A stretch of 64,000 nucleotides of DNA from Paenibacillus elgii NBRC 100335 (GTDB lineage Bacteria > Bacillota > Bacilli > Paenibacillales > NBRC-103111): NCBI RefSeq assembly GCF_004000865.1, contig NZ_BIMB01000034.1, positions 1 through 64,000 on the forward strand, in the 5' to 3' direction. Positions 7,736-17,122 of this stretch are shown one piece after another. Each line of letters starts with the position of its first letter. The stretch's first letter is position 1. Below the pieces are notes generated by a model that was given only the letters and a program-made list of their open reading frames with translations, did not search any database and had not been told where the DNA came from. The translations under genes and the position numbers were made by a program.

Positions 7736-9193
7736 TTAATACGATTTGCCGAAGACGACGGTGTGCTTGGCGTCTTCGCCGCAGACGAGGCACTTCGGCT
7801 TGGATACGCCCGGCTCGAACGGAATGTTACGGCTCGTTGCGCCTGCCTCTTCCTTGACTTGCGCTTCGCAAGCGGCAGATCCGCACCAGCCCGACAATGC
7901 GAAGCCGCGCTTTTGCTCGAGAAACGATTTCAGCTCGTCCACCGTATCCGCTTCAGTCATGCTTTCGTCGCGGAACCGCTTGGCTCGATCATACATTTCC
8001 TGCTGCGTCTCCGTCAACAATTTTTGCACTTCTTCCACAAATTGGTCCTGCTGGACGACACGCTTCTCCCCGGTAATCCGGGATACCAAGACCACTTGCC
8101 CGTTTTCCATATCCCGAGGTCCCAGTTCGACGCGAACCGGTACGCCACGCATTTCGTATTCGTTAAACTTCCAGCCCGGGCTTTGGTCCTGACGATCGTC
8201 CACTTTTGCGCGTACGCCAGCCTGCTTCAACTGGGCATACAGCTCGTCGACGCGGCCAACAACCTGCTCTCTCGTCTTCGGAGGACCGATCGGAATCATG
8301 ATGACTTGCGTCGGCGCGATCTTCGGTGGCAAAGCTAAACCGCGGTCGTCGCCGTGGACCATGATCAAAGCTCCGATGAGACGGGTACTTACACCCCAGG
8401 AGGTCGTATGGCAGAACTGATGCTGGTTCTCGCGGTCCAAATATTTAATATCGAACGCCACGGCGAAGTTCGTGCCCAAATAGTGGGAAGTTCCCGCTTG
8501 TACCGCTTTGCCGTCCTTCATCATCGCTTCGATCGAATACGTATCAACAGCCCCCGCAAACTTCTCGGAAGGCGTCTTTTGGCCCATGATAACTGGAATC
8601 GCTAAGAACTCTTCGGCGAAAGAACGATAAATTTCCAGCATCTGCATCGTTTCTTTACGTGCATCGGCTTCGTCCTCATGAGCCGTATGGCCTTCCTGCC
8701 ATAAAAACTCGCTTGTGCGCAAGAACGGCAGCGTCCGCTTTTCCCAACGGACCACGTTAGCCCACTGGTTGATCAAGAGCGGCAGGTCGCGGTAGGAATT
8801 AATCCACTCCGCGTACATATGGCCGATCATCGTCTCGGATGTCGGACGAATCGCCAAGCGCTCTTCAAGCTTCTCCCCCCCTGCTTCCGTTACCCACGGG
8901 AGCTCCGGGTTGAACCCTTCCACGTGCTCTTTTTCTTTTTGAAAAAAGCTCTCGGGAATGAACAGCGGGAAATAAGCGTTACGGTGTCCTGTTTCCTTAA
9001 AGCGGCGATCCAGCTCCCGCTGAATATTTTCCCAAAGCTCGTACCCGTCCGGTTTAAATACGATGCATCCCCGGACCGGCGAGTAGCTCATGAGGTCGGC
9101 CTTTTTAATGACATCAATATACCAGCGGGAGAAATCCTCGCCCTGCGGCGTAATCTCTTTCACAAACTGTTTGTCTTGCTTTTGGTTCGACAT
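7736..9193 (-). CDS. proS: Prolyl-tRNA synthetase, archaeal/eukaryotic type
   Basis: This enzyme charges tRNA-Pro with proline. At 485 residues it is the short ProS form without the bacterial INS editing domain. Class II motif 2 appears as TSEFLWQEGHT and motif 3 as GDDRGLALPPKIAP. The C-terminal domain carries the zinc-binding cysteines (CGSAACEAQ and CLVCGED) and ends in aromatic Tyr, as in archaeal-type enzymes. Some Firmicutes carry this form instead of, or alongside, the bacterial type; a second proS elsewhere in the genome cannot be excluded. It follows rseP by 32 bases and is probably co-transcribed with it. Confidence 0.95.
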   Translation of the reverse strand: MSNQKQDKQFVKEITPQGEDFSRWYIDVIKKADLMSYSPVRGCIVFKPDGYELWENIQRELDRRFKETGHRNAYFPLFIPESFFQKEKEHVEGFNPELPWVTEAGGEKLEERLAIRPTSETMIGHMYAEWINSYRDLPLLINQWANVVRWEKRTLPFLRTSEFLWQEGHTAHEDEADARKETMQMLEIYRSFAEEFLAIPVIMGQKTPSEKFAGAVDTYSIEAMMKDGKAVQAGTSHYLGTNFAVAFDIKYLDRENQHQFCHTTSWGVSTRLIGALIMVHGDDRGLALPPKIAPTQVIMIPIGPPKTREQVVGRVDELYAQLKQAGVRAKVDDRQDQSPGWKFNEYEMRGVPVRVELGPRDMENGQVVLVSRITGEKRVVQQDQFVEEVQKLLTETQQEMYDRAKRFRDESMTEADTVDELKSFLEQKRGFALSGWCGSAACEAQVKEEAGATSRNIPFEPGVSKPKCLVCGEDAKHTVVFGKSY

Positions 9194-9225
9194 CGTTCTG
9201 TTTTCCCCCTACGGACGGCAATTCG

Positions 9226-10485
9226 TTATCCTTTAATCAAACGTAAAATATCGTTATAAGTGACGGCTATCATAAGCAGCATCAGCATCGCAAAGCCGAC
9301 AAAATGCACCATACTTTCCCGGCTCGGATCGACCGGCTTGCCGCGGAGCGCCTCCAGAAGCAAAAACACCAGTCTGCTTCCGTCCAGCGCCGGGATCGGC
9401 AGCAGGTTGAACAGTCCCAAATAAAGACTCATAATGGCCATCCATGAGATGTATTGGGCAAACCCTGCGCTGGCCTGCTCGCTTGTAAATTCGACGATCC
9501 TTACCGGACCGCCCAAATCGTCCATTTTTACCTGAAGCGTCGCCAGCTTACCAAAACCGTCCATGATAATGGTCGTTGCGGAAACTAGACTTTTCCAGCC
9601 TCCCGTAAAACCTTCCAGAACTGTGGCAGGTCGCGTCTCGGTCAGAAGCGAGACTCCGACGCGAATCACGCCGTCCTTGTCCATGAGCGGAGTCACTTCT
9701 TTGCGGATCTGCTCCTTGTTGCGCTCAATGATCCAAACCATCGGTTTATTCGGAGATTGTTGAATTAAGTTCGTCAGCTTGCTGCGGTCGGAGCCGACTT
9801 GCACATGATCCACCTGAAGGATAATATCGCCGGACTGCAGCCCAGCTTTCTCTGCAGCGGACGCCGGAACGGTTTCCTGAATTTTCACCCGGTTGGGCAC
9901 TCCTGCAACGAATATGAAGGTTACAAAAAGCGCCAATGCAAGAATAAAATTCATCAGCGGTCCGGCAAAAATAGCCATCGCCCGCTGACCTACCGTCTTG
10001 CTCCCGAACTGGCGGTCCCACGGGGCAATCTGCGTTTCCTTTTCCTTGGATACCATCATGGCTTGAGGATGAATCGAATAGCGTTCGATTTCCCCGTCGA
10101 CATCCAGGCGGACGAACAAATCTTTTTCCAGATCGATCTGCTCGACGACGCCTTCAATCGCATCCCGGCGGCTTTCGAACTCGTCCAGGTAAATGTGCGT
10201 AACCTGATTGTCCTCCAACTGCACGGCGATGCGTTGGCCCTGGTTAATCTGAACGATTTCCGGATCTTCTCCGGCCATGCGGACGAAGCCGCCGATCGGA
10301 AGAAGTCTGAGCGTATACCGGGTTTCTCCGCGCTTGAAGGAGAGCAGCTTGGGACCGAAGCCGATCGCGAACTCGCGAACGAGAATGCCCGCTCGCTTGG
10401 CAAAGTAAAAATGTCCCCATTCATGAATCGTGACTAGAACAAAAAACAAAAGAACAATTTGAAATACGTTCTGGATGTTAGCCAA
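9226..10485 (-). CDS. rseP: Site-2 intramembrane metalloprotease RseP (RasP/YluC)
   Basis: RseP is a zinc protease in the membrane that cleaves transmembrane segments of anti-sigma factors and remnant signal peptides. The HEWGH motif (H21, E22, H25) lies in the first membrane helix, a PDZ domain follows (about 190-280), and the LDG motif (IPALDGSRLVFLLLE) lies in a C-terminal helix. I chose the TTG at 10485 because AAGGAGG lies 11 bases upstream; a longer TTG start at 10512 has no ribosome binding site. The gene order cdsA-dxr-rseP-proS-polC is that of B. subtilis. Confidence 0.94.
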   Translation of the reverse strand: MANIQNVFQIVLLFFVLVTIHEWGHFYFAKRAGILVREFAIGFGPKLLSFKRGETRYTLRLLPIGGFVRMAGEDPEIVQINQGQRIAVQLEDNQVTHIYLDEFESRRDAIEGVVEQIDLEKDLFVRLDVDGEIERYSIHPQAMMVSKEKETQIAPWDRQFGSKTVGQRAMAIFAGPLMNFILALALFVTFIFVAGVPNRVKIQETVPASAAEKAGLQSGDIILQVDHVQVGSDRSKLTNLIQQSPNKPMVWIIERNKEQIRKEVTPLMDKDGVIRVGVSLLTETRPATVLEGFTGGWKSLVSATTIIMDGFGKLATLQVKMDDLGGPVRIVEFTSEQASAGFAQYISWMAIMSLYLGLFNLLPIPALDGSRLVFLLLEALRGKPVDPSRESMVHFVGFAMLMLLMIAVTYNDILRLIKG

Positions 10486-10685
10486 TGGGTGTACGGCCTC
10501 CTTAAGTCGCAAATGTTCATATCCAAGTTATGGGCAAATGTTATTGGCTGCATGAAAAATCGTCCGAAGCCTTCCTTTAAGATTAACATTATTCTCAAAG
10601 GGAATACAAGCCGGGACTCATGATATGAACATATGAGCGGCTTCGCCGAAAGATGCCCTGGCGTCGCATCTTTAAACGGCTCAGT

Positions 10686-11828
10686 TTAGTCCAAGCTCCG
10701 CGCTTCTTCCCTGGCCCATTGATCGATTTCCAAAATGGCGGATAAATCCGGGGCCGGGACCGGGGAATGCTTGTCCATGACCTTGGCAATCACCTCTTCG
10801 ATGGCCAGGAATGAAATTTCCCCTTTTAAGAACCGTTCGACCGCAACTTCGTTGGCCGCATTGTACACGGCAGGCATGGAGCCGCCCGTCCGTCCGCTTT
10901 CGTACGCCATCCGCAGACACGGATACCGGTCGAAATCCATTTCGCGAAACTGCAGCTTTCCGACATCGGATAAACGCAAACGTTCCGAAGGCGTCGCCAT
11001 CCGGTCCGGATAAGTCAGCGCGTATTGAATCGGCACCCGCATATCCGGCATCCCCAATTGAGCGATGATGCTGTAGTCTACATACTCGACGAATGAATGG
11101 ATAATGCTTTCAGGGTGAATCAGCACGTCAATCTGGTCGTACGGCAAACCGAACAGCCAGTGGGCTTCGATCACTTCCAGCCCTTTGTTCGCCATCGTTG
11201 CCGAGTCGATCGTGATTTTCGCGCCCATCGACCAATTCGGATGCTTGAGCGCATCTTCAACCGTTACATCAGCAAGCTCTTCCCGAGTGCGGTCACGAAA
11301 CGATCCCCCGGAAGCGGTTAGCGTAATTTTATGTATACGGTCCCGTGATTCTCCGTTCAAGCACTGGAATATAGCGGAATGCTCGCTATCAACCGGAAGC
11401 AAAGCGACGCCGCGCCTTTGCGCCAATTCCGTCACAAGATGGCCTGCGCTAACCAACGTCTCCTTGTTGGCAAGACCGATATGCTTGCCTGCGTCGATGG
11501 CGGCCAGCGTCGGCTTAAGTCCTTGGCTGCCGACAATCGCGGTCACGACCAGTTCGGCATCGGTGCCTGCCGCAATTTCGTGCAGCCCCTCTTCCCCGTA
11601 TAGCACCTGAACGTCCGATTTCGTTGCCGCACGCAGCTGCTCCGCCGCTTCCTTCGTCGCAACGGATAACTTGCGGGGACGAAAGCGCTCGATTTGCTCC
11701 AGCAGGAGCGGGATATTATAACCGCCGGCGAGCCCTTCCACCTCGAAACGTTCCGGGTAATGCGATATGACATCCAAGGTCTGGGTTCCGACGGAACCGG
11801 TTGACCCCAGAATACTGACTTTTTTCAC
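10686..11828 (-). CDS. dxr: 1-deoxy-D-xylulose 5-phosphate reductoisomerase
   Basis: Dxr converts DXP to 2-C-methyl-D-erythritol 4-phosphate with NADPH and a divalent metal, the second step of the MEP isoprenoid pathway. The NADPH-binding start [20 protein letters not shown], the metal-binding [12 protein letters not shown], the flexible-loop TASGGSFRD and the substrate-binding [20 protein letters not shown] are all present. The length, 380 residues, is normal. GTG at 11828 gives the family N-terminus and lies seven bases after GAGGTG; TTG at 11831 is the alternative. About 200 bases without a recognisable gene or strong signal separate it from rseP. Confidence 0.96.
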   Translation of the reverse strand: MKKVSILGSTGSVGTQTLDVISHYPERFEVEGLAGGYNIPLLLEQIERFRPRKLSVATKEAAEQLRAATKSDVQVLYGEEGLHEIAAGTDAELVVTAIVGSQGLKPTLAAIDAGKHIGLANKETLVSAGHLVTELAQRRGVALLPVDSEHSAIFQCLNGESRDRIHKITLTASGGSFRDRTREELADVTVEDALKHPNWSMGAKITIDSATMANKGLEVIEAHWLFGLPYDQIDVLIHPESIIHSFVEYVDYSIIAQLGMPDMRVPIQYALTYPDRMATPSERLRLSDVGKLQFREMDFDRYPCLRMAYESGRTGGSMPAVYNAANEVAVERFLKGEISFLAIEEVIAKVMDKHSPVPAPDLSAILEIDQWAREEARSLD

Positions 11829-11851
11829 CAACGTTCACCTCGGGGCAATAG

Positions 11852-12640
11852 TTATACGTGCGGGAGCAAAGCCGCCAAATGAAGGAACGGAAACACGATC
11901 AGCCAGCTGTCGGTCCGATCTAGCACGCCACCATGTCCCGGCAGAATCGTTCCCGTATCCTTGATACCCTTCACCCGCTTGTAAGCGGATTGAATCAAGT
12001 CGCCCATTTGACCGACAATCGCAATAACGAGCCCGATCCAAATCGCTTGTGCAAAGCTAAGCAGGTCCGGACGATACCAAGCAAAGCCAAGTGCGACGAC
12101 AACGGACAACGCTGTGCCGCCGATAGCTCCCTCGACGGACTTCTTTGGACTAATGGTAGGCCAGAGCGGTGTTTTTCCGATCATCGATCCGGTAAAATAC
12201 GCCCCGGAATCTGTTGACCAAATGCACAAAAATACGAGCAGCGTCCAATAAAGCCCGTTTTCGGCCAACCAGCGCGTCTCCACCATGTAATGAAAGCCGA
12301 TACCGACGTACACCATGCCCAAAAATGCCGTTGTCACATGATCGATCGTAATTTTGTTCTTCGAAATAACGGTAACGGCCAGCAATACAAACATAAACAA
12401 CCAAATCAAACGCTCTATCGAAATTCCTGCCTCCTGCCACGGTACGACAAGGCCAATTACTCCTAGAGAACCTAAAATCGAGATTGTTTTGTTCTTGTTA
12501 AGACCGTTCATCCGTAAAAACTCGTCGTATCCGATCAGCGACAACACCAGGATTAACCCGGCAAACCAATAGCTTCCCAAATACAACAGGATGAAAAAGG
12601 CGAGCCCTGCCACGACTCCTGTGACAATTCGCTGCTTCAA
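11852..12640 (-). CDS. cdsA: Phosphatidate cytidylyltransferase
   Basis: CdsA makes CDP-diacylglycerol from phosphatidic acid and CTP, the branch point of bacterial phospholipid synthesis. It is a 262-residue membrane protein with about seven to eight hydrophobic helices. The family signature is near the C-terminus: SAYKRVKGIKDTGTILPGHG followed by GVLDRTDS. The gene lies between uppS and dxr, the conserved envelope and isoprenoid cluster, and ends 23 bases before dxr. Confidence 0.95.
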   Translation of the reverse strand: MKQRIVTGVVAGLAFFILLYLGSYWFAGLILVLSLIGYDEFLRMNGLNKNKTISILGSLGVIGLVVPWQEAGISIERLIWLFMFVLLAVTVISKNKITIDHVTTAFLGMVYVGIGFHYMVETRWLAENGLYWTLLVFLCIWSTDSGAYFTGSMIGKTPLWPTISPKKSVEGAIGGTALSVVVALGFAWYRPDLLSFAQAIWIGLVIAIVGQMGDLIQSAYKRVKGIKDTGTILPGHGGVLDRTDSWLIVFPFLHLAALLPHV

Positions 12641-12710
12641 ATCGATTCCTCCATCGTTTATGCTGGCAGACGGACGTAACCCAACTGCCCCTACCTGTTG
12701 TCAACTGCCG

Positions 12711-13478
12711 CTATAAACCGCCGTATCTTCTGGCGCGGCGTTGGTATTCCCCGACAGCCTCGTAGAAATGCGGCTCTGTAAATTCAGGCCAGCACAAATC
12801 CGTAAAATAAAGCTCCGAATAGGCCAACTGCCAGAGCATAAAGTTGCTGATCCGAAGCTCTCCGCTGGTGCGTATCAGAAGATCGGGGTCCGGGAGCGGA
12901 TCGGTTAACAAATATTTGGAGAAAAGCGCCTCGTCCACTTCGTCCGCGGCCACTTTATTTTCTTTCATATCCTGTGCGAGCCGCTGAATGCCGTTGAGCA
13001 TTTCTTTGCGGCTTCCGTAATTTAGCGCAAAGTTCAAAATAAGGCCGGTATTATGTTTCGTTTGATCGATCGCGTCCTGAACCGCTTTCAGCGTGTAATT
13101 AGGCAATCCTTCCGGCCAGCCCGTCATACGGATCTGGACGTTATTGGCAATCAGTTCGTCGATTTCTTTCGGAAAAAATTCCATCGGCAGCTTCATCAAA
13201 TAGTCGACTTCTTCCTTCGGTCTTTTCCAATTTTCCGTGGAAAAAGCGTACATCGTCAGCACCTTCACACCGATGCTGTTTGCGGCCATCGTAATTTTTT
13301 TTACGTTTTTCATACCTGAATGGTGGCCTGCCACCCGCGGCAGTCCCCGCTTCTGGGCCCATCGGCCATTACCGTCCATGATGACGGCCACATGGTTCGG
13401 AATGTTGTCCGCATCCAGCTTGAGAGCGGCTTGCTCTCCTTCCGGTTTGCTTCCAAACCATTTTCTGAATGACATCAT
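12711..13478 (-). CDS. uppS: Undecaprenyl diphosphate synthase
   Basis: UppS is a cis-prenyltransferase that makes the C55 carrier lipid for peptidoglycan and teichoic acid synthesis. The catalytic aspartate lies in NHVAVIMDGNGRWA near the N-terminus, and the C-terminal substrate-binding LLIRTSGELRISNFMLWQ is present. The protein is about 255 residues. I prefer ATG at 13478, eight bases after GGGGG, over the ATG at 13493, which has no ribosome binding site; a further ATG follows directly. It sits between frr and cdsA. Confidence 0.95.
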   Translation of the reverse strand: MMSFRKWFGSKPEGEQAALKLDADNIPNHVAVIMDGNGRWAQKRGLPRVAGHHSGMKNVKKITMAANSIGVKVLTMYAFSTENWKRPKEEVDYLMKLPMEFFPKEIDELIANNVQIRMTGWPEGLPNYTLKAVQDAIDQTKHNTGLILNFALNYGSRKEMLNGIQRLAQDMKENKVAADEVDEALFSKYLLTDPLPDPDLLIRTSGELRISNFMLWQLAYSELYFTDLCWPEFTEPHFYEAVGEYQRRARRYGGL

Positions 13479-13504
13479 GTCTGAATCCCCCATCAGGAAA
13501 GACT

Positions 13505-13530
13505 AAAAGCCCCCTCGAATAAGGGGGTCT
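13505..13530 (-). terminator. Hairpin between frr and uppS
   Basis: CCCCCU (RNA sense) pairs with AGGGGG around a six-base loop and is followed by CUUUUAG. It lies between the frr stop and the uppS start. The stem is short but GC-rich; it could partly terminate transcription after frr. Confidence 0.5.
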
Positions 13531-13537
13531 TTACCGG

Positions 13538-14092
13538 TTACACTTCCATGATTTCTTTTTCTTTGGCAGCCAATACTTTGTCGACTTCCGCGATATGCTT
13601 GTCCGTAAACTTCTGGATGTCGTCCTGATGACGGCGGGACTCGTCTTCCGATATGCCCGTCTTCTCCAGCTTTTTGATATCGTCGTTCGCGTCGCGGCGG
13701 ATGTTGCGGATCGCCACTTTCGCTTCTTCGCCGTACTTACGCGTCATTTTGACGAGCTCGGAACGGCGCTCTTCCGTCAAAGCCGGAATGACGATACGAA
13801 TCGCGCTGCCGTCGTTGGAAGGCGTCAATCCGAGATCGGATTTCATAATCGCTTTTTCGATAGCGGCAACCGAGCTTTTGTCCCACGGCTGAATCATCAG
13901 CGTACGGGAATCCGGCGTATTGATGTTCGCCAGCTGGTTTACCGGTGTCATAGAACCGTAATATTCGACTTGAACGCGATCCAGCAGAGCAGGGGTAGCC
14001 CGCCCCGCACGAAGCGAAGCCAGCTCCTTCTTCAATGCGACGATCGCTTTCTCCATGCGTTCTTCCGCACTTTTTTTAATGGATTGCGGCAT
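13538..14092 (-). CDS. frr: Ribosome recycling factor
   Basis: RRF, with EF-G, splits post-termination ribosomes. The protein has 184 residues, the standard length, and is homologous throughout: the N-terminal helix with [20 protein letters not shown], the beta domain (about 31-104) and the C-terminal three-helix arm ending [13 protein letters not shown]. It starts three bases after the pyrH stop codon, so the two genes are likely coupled in the rpsB-tsf-pyrH-frr order. Confidence 0.97.
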   Translation of the reverse strand: MPQSIKKSAEERMEKAIVALKKELASLRAGRATPALLDRVQVEYYGSMTPVNQLANINTPDSRTLMIQPWDKSSVAAIEKAIMKSDLGLTPSNDGSAIRIVIPALTEERRSELVKMTRKYGEEAKVAIRNIRRDANDDIKKLEKTGISEDESRRHQDDIQKFTDKHIAEVDKVLAAKEKEIMEV

Positions 14093-14095
14093 AGA

Positions 14096-14842
<747 letters not shown>

Positions 14843-14865
14843 TCAGACCGCTAAAGCTTTCTTTT

Positions 14866-14892
14866 AAAAAACAAGGAACACAGCGTGTTCCT
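14866..14892 (-). terminator. Rho-independent terminator after tsf
   Basis: A perfect 8 bp stem (AGGAACAC / GTGTTCCT) with a three-base loop is followed in the RNA by UGUUUUUU. It lies just after the tsf stop codon and should end the rpsB-tsf transcript. Confidence 0.85.
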
Positions 14893-14918
14893 CGTTACCT
14901 TGCATTTATATTGTTAAA

Positions 14919-15569
14919 TTACAGTTTAACTTGGGACATAACTTCTTCCGCGAAGTTTTCTTGTTTCTTCTCCAGGCCTTCTCCGAGCTCAAAACGAACG
15001 AAGCGGCGGATCGACAAGTTTTCGCCGATCGTTGCGATGTTTTCTTTCAGCACTTCTTCTACGGTTTTGTCCGGGTCTTTTACGAAAGGCTGCTCAAGCA
15101 AGCAGTATTCCTCGTAGTATTTCGCCAGACGGCCTTCGACGATTTTCTCGACGATTTTTTCCGGCTTGCCTTCGTTCAGCGCTTGGTTCGTCAAGATTTC
15201 GCGCTCTTTGTCCAGAGCTTCTTGCGGAACTTCATCACGGCGAAGGAATTTCGGGTTGGAAGCTGCGATGTGCAGAGCAACATCGCGAACAAACGTTCTG
15301 AACTGCTCGTTTTTCGCAACGAAGTCAGTTTCGCTGTTTACTTCAACCAATACGCCGATTTTGCCGCCAGCGTGAATGTAGGACTCGATCATGCCTTCCG
15401 TTGCAACGCGTCCTGCTTTGTTAGCTGCTGCGGAAAGACCTTTTTCACGCAAAATTTCGGCAGCTTTGGTCAAGTCGCCGTTTGCTTCTTCCAATGCTTT
15501 TTTACAATCGAGCATGCCTGCTCCTGTTTTTTCACGCAATTCTTTTACCGATGCTGCACTAACTGCCAT
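14919..15569 (-). CDS. tsf: Elongation factor Ts
   Basis: EF-Ts is the nucleotide exchange factor for EF-Tu. The start ATG at 15569 follows AAGGAGG by nine bases and gives [20 protein letters not shown], the typical N-terminus; the longer open frame reaching 15713 has no support. The signature [18 protein letters not shown] and the core element [14 protein letters not shown] are present. At 216 residues it is shorter than the roughly 290-residue B. subtilis protein, because the core repeat is reduced. I infer this is the compact form found in several Firmicutes rather than a truncation, since the C-terminal module (about 170-216) is intact. Confidence 0.95.
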   Translation of the reverse strand: MAVSAASVKELREKTGAGMLDCKKALEEANGDLTKAAEILREKGLSAAANKAGRVATEGMIESYIHAGGKIGVLVEVNSETDFVAKNEQFRTFVRDVALHIAASNPKFLRRDEVPQEALDKEREILTNQALNEGKPEKIVEKIVEGRLAKYYEEYCLLEQPFVKDPDKTVEEVLKENIATIGENLSIRRFVRFELGEGLEKKQENFAEEVMSQVKL

Positions 15570-15603
15570 GATTTGGCCTCCTTGGAATGTGATATGTATT
15601 CCC

Positions 15604-15650
15604 AAAAAAAGGGCGGTGAAAGGATTTTGCACCTTTAAACCACCCTTTCT
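15604..15650 (-). terminator. Hairpin with U-tract between rpsB and tsf
   Basis: In RNA sense, AAAGGGUGGUUUAAAGG pairs imperfectly with CCUUUCACCGCCCUUU and is followed by seven uridines. It sits between the two cotranscribed genes rpsB and tsf. A full terminator here would cut off tsf, so it probably acts as a partial terminator setting the S2 to EF-Ts ratio. Confidence 0.65.
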
Positions 15651-15663
15651 CGTATTCAATGCA

Positions 15664-16362
15664 TTAAGCTGAAGTTTCTTCGCCTTGGTGAGCTTCGATA
15701 ACTGCGTCAGCAATTTTAGCCGTCAGCAATTTCACGGCACGGATTGCGTCGTCGTTACCAGGGATCACGTAGTCGATTTCGTCCGGATCGCAGTTTGTGT
15801 CTACGATACCGACGATCGGAATACCAAGCTTGCGTGCTTCCGCAACAGCGATGCGCTCTTTGCGCGGGTCGATGACGAACAGTGCGCTTGGCAGACCTTT
15901 CATATGAGAGATACCGCCCAAGAACTTCTCAAGACGATCTTTTTCTTTGCGAAGAATGATAACTTCTTTTTTCGGCAGCACTTCGAACGTGCCGTCTTGT
16001 TCCCATTTTTCCAGTTCGTGCAAACGGTTGATCCGTTTTTGGATCGTTTGGAAGTTAGTCAGCGTACCGCCGAGCCAACGTTGGTTGATGTAGTACATTC
16101 CGCAACGCTCAGCTTCTTCTTTAACCGAATCCTGAGCTTGCTTTTTCGTACCTACGAACAAGATCGTGCCGTTTTCTGCGGCTACGGACTTGACGAAGTT
16201 ATAAGCTTCCTCAACTTTTTTGACCGTTTTTTGCAGGTCGATGATGTAAATTCCGTTTCTTTCGGTGAAGATGTATCGATCCATTTTCGGGTTCCAACGA
16301 CGGGTTTGGTGACCGAAGTGTACCCCAGCTTCGAGCAGCTGTTTCATGGAGATAACTGCCAT
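15664..16362 (-). CDS. rpsB: 30S ribosomal protein S2
   Basis: S2 is a large 30S protein added late in assembly. The sequence [20 protein letters not shown] at the N-terminus and [20 protein letters not shown] in the C-terminal half are diagnostic. The ATG at 16362 is nine bases after AGGAGG; a GTG two codons upstream (16368) is too close to the ribosome binding site. At 232 residues the length is normal. It leads the rpsB-tsf transcript from a near-consensus promoter with a structured leader. Confidence 0.97.
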   Translation of the reverse strand: MAVISMKQLLEAGVHFGHQTRRWNPKMDRYIFTERNGIYIIDLQKTVKKVEEAYNFVKSVAAENGTILFVGTKKQAQDSVKEEAERCGMYYINQRWLGGTLTNFQTIQKRINRLHELEKWEQDGTFEVLPKKEVIILRKEKDRLEKFLGGISHMKGLPSALFVIDPRKERIAVAEARKLGIPIVGIVDTNCDPDEIDYVIPGNDDAIRAVKLLTAKIADAVIEAHQGEETSA

Positions 16363-16369
16363 CCTCACG

Positions 16370-16515
16370 CACCTCCTCTAAATTGGTTTTTGTGGTTTCC
16401 TCCGCCGATCGCATCTCCCGGTAAAACTCCTTGACCAAGACGCTTAAAAAAGCATCTGTCGAAGCCAGTGGGAGCACCATTACCGGAATTAATCGACGTG
16501 TGGTTTTTAACACCG
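16370..16515 (-). promoter_or_regulatory. Structured leader of rpsB (possible S2 autoregulatory element)
   Basis: The leader of about 150 nt can fold: an outer 7 bp pair CCGGTAA (16480-16486, read on the minus strand) with TTACCGG (16418-16424) encloses a hairpin with an 8 bp stem AGATGCTT / AAGCGTCT (16438-16457, one G-U pair). CUCC and GGAG segments between them may add pairs. Ribosomal protein operons are commonly feedback-regulated by their own products through such leaders, but I cannot assign this one to a known family by eye. Confidence 0.45.
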
Positions 16516-16521
16516 AAAATT

Positions 16522-16550
16522 ACTATACCATAACTGACAACCGTATGCAA
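16522..16550 (-). promoter_or_regulatory. Sigma-A promoter of rpsB-tsf
   Basis: TTGCAT (16545-16550) and TATAGT (16522-16527) on the minus strand are separated by 17 bases, with a TG extension before the -10 element. It is almost identical in layout to the promoter upstream of rimP. The predicted start is near 16515. Confidence 0.82.
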
Positions 16551-16569
16551 CACCCGCGGCAGTTCGATG

Positions 16570-16607
16570 AAAAAAGACAAAGTCAGACCCCGCCCGCCGG
16601 AGTCTGA
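16570..16607 (-). terminator. Rho-independent terminator at the end of the fla/che operon
   Basis: A 9 bp stem TCAGACTCC / GGGGTCTGA (one G-U pair) with a seven-base loop is followed by CUUUGUCUUUUUUC in the RNA. It lies immediately after the last small gene of the flagellar operon and just upstream of the rpsB promoter, so it separates motility from translation transcription. Confidence 0.85.
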
Positions 16608-16612
16608 TCGTT

Positions 16613-17122
16613 TTAGGGTGTCGTTAAATTGGCGATAACTTGCGGCAGCTCTTGAGCCCCCTTGAATACATGCAAGCCGGAGATGATCTTATCGTTCATC
16701 TGCTTTTGCTTCATCGTATCTACAAAGGTGGCCTTGTCGGCAATAACGCCGCTCTGCTGCAGCAAATCGGCAACCTGGGCCGCAGTCATACCTTTGGAGA
16801 CATAAATGTATGTTTCCTTATCTGGTGCGGCAGACTGCGGCTGTGCGGCTTGCTTGTCTCTCTCTTCTTTCAGCTTCTGCGCGATCATGGCATCGACCTG
16901 CGGCTGGTCGTACAGCTTTTGACTTTTGTCATACACGTTAAAATAGGTAGAAGCAACTTCCTTAAGCCGGACGCGGTCCATCTCCTCGGGCGCCTGTCCT
17001 GCCGCGGGCTGCTTGGAAGCGGCGCTGCTGGACGGAGCAACCGCATTCATCAGCTGAAGCAGAACGGCACCCAAAATCAAACCGGTGCCGAGCCCGTACA
17101 GAAGCGATTTGTTCTTAAGCAT
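16613..17122 (-). CDS. Membrane-anchored protein with YceG/MltG-like C-terminus, end of fla/che operon
   Basis: This is a protein of about 169 residues. It has one N-terminal membrane segment (about 5-25, LLYGLGTGLILGAVLLQL), an Ala/Ser/Gln/Pro-rich linker, and a C-terminal domain (about 105-169: YVSKGMTAAQVADLLQQSGV through ISGLHVFKGAQELPQVIANL) that looks like the LysM-like subdomain of YceG/MltG endolytic transglycosylases. The catalytic part of MltG is missing, so I do not infer enzyme activity. ATG at 17122 follows AGGAGG by nine bases and overlaps the preceding gene by eight bases, so it is coupled to it. Its role is unknown; binding to peptidoglycan or to a divisome or flagellar partner is a guess. 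Confidence 0.7.
   Translation of the reverse strand: MLKNKSLLYGLGTGLILGAVLLQLMNAVAPSSSAASKQPAAGQAPEEMDRVRLKEVASTYFNVYDKSQKLYDQPQVDAMIAQKLKEERDKQAAQPQSAAPDKETYIYVSKGMTAAQVADLLQQSGVIADKATFVDTMKQKQMNDKIISGLHVFKGAQELPQVIANLTTP

Noticed and set aside
10486-10685. Possible small RNA or terminator between dxr and rseP
   Set aside because: Only a 7 bp stem with a poor U-tract (near 10655-10677) is seen; nothing else supports an element.
14919-15569. EF-Ts as a truncated pseudogene because it is much shorter than in B. subtilis
   Set aside because: Both ends of the protein are intact and a compact EF-Ts is known from other bacteria; a strong terminator follows the stop codon.
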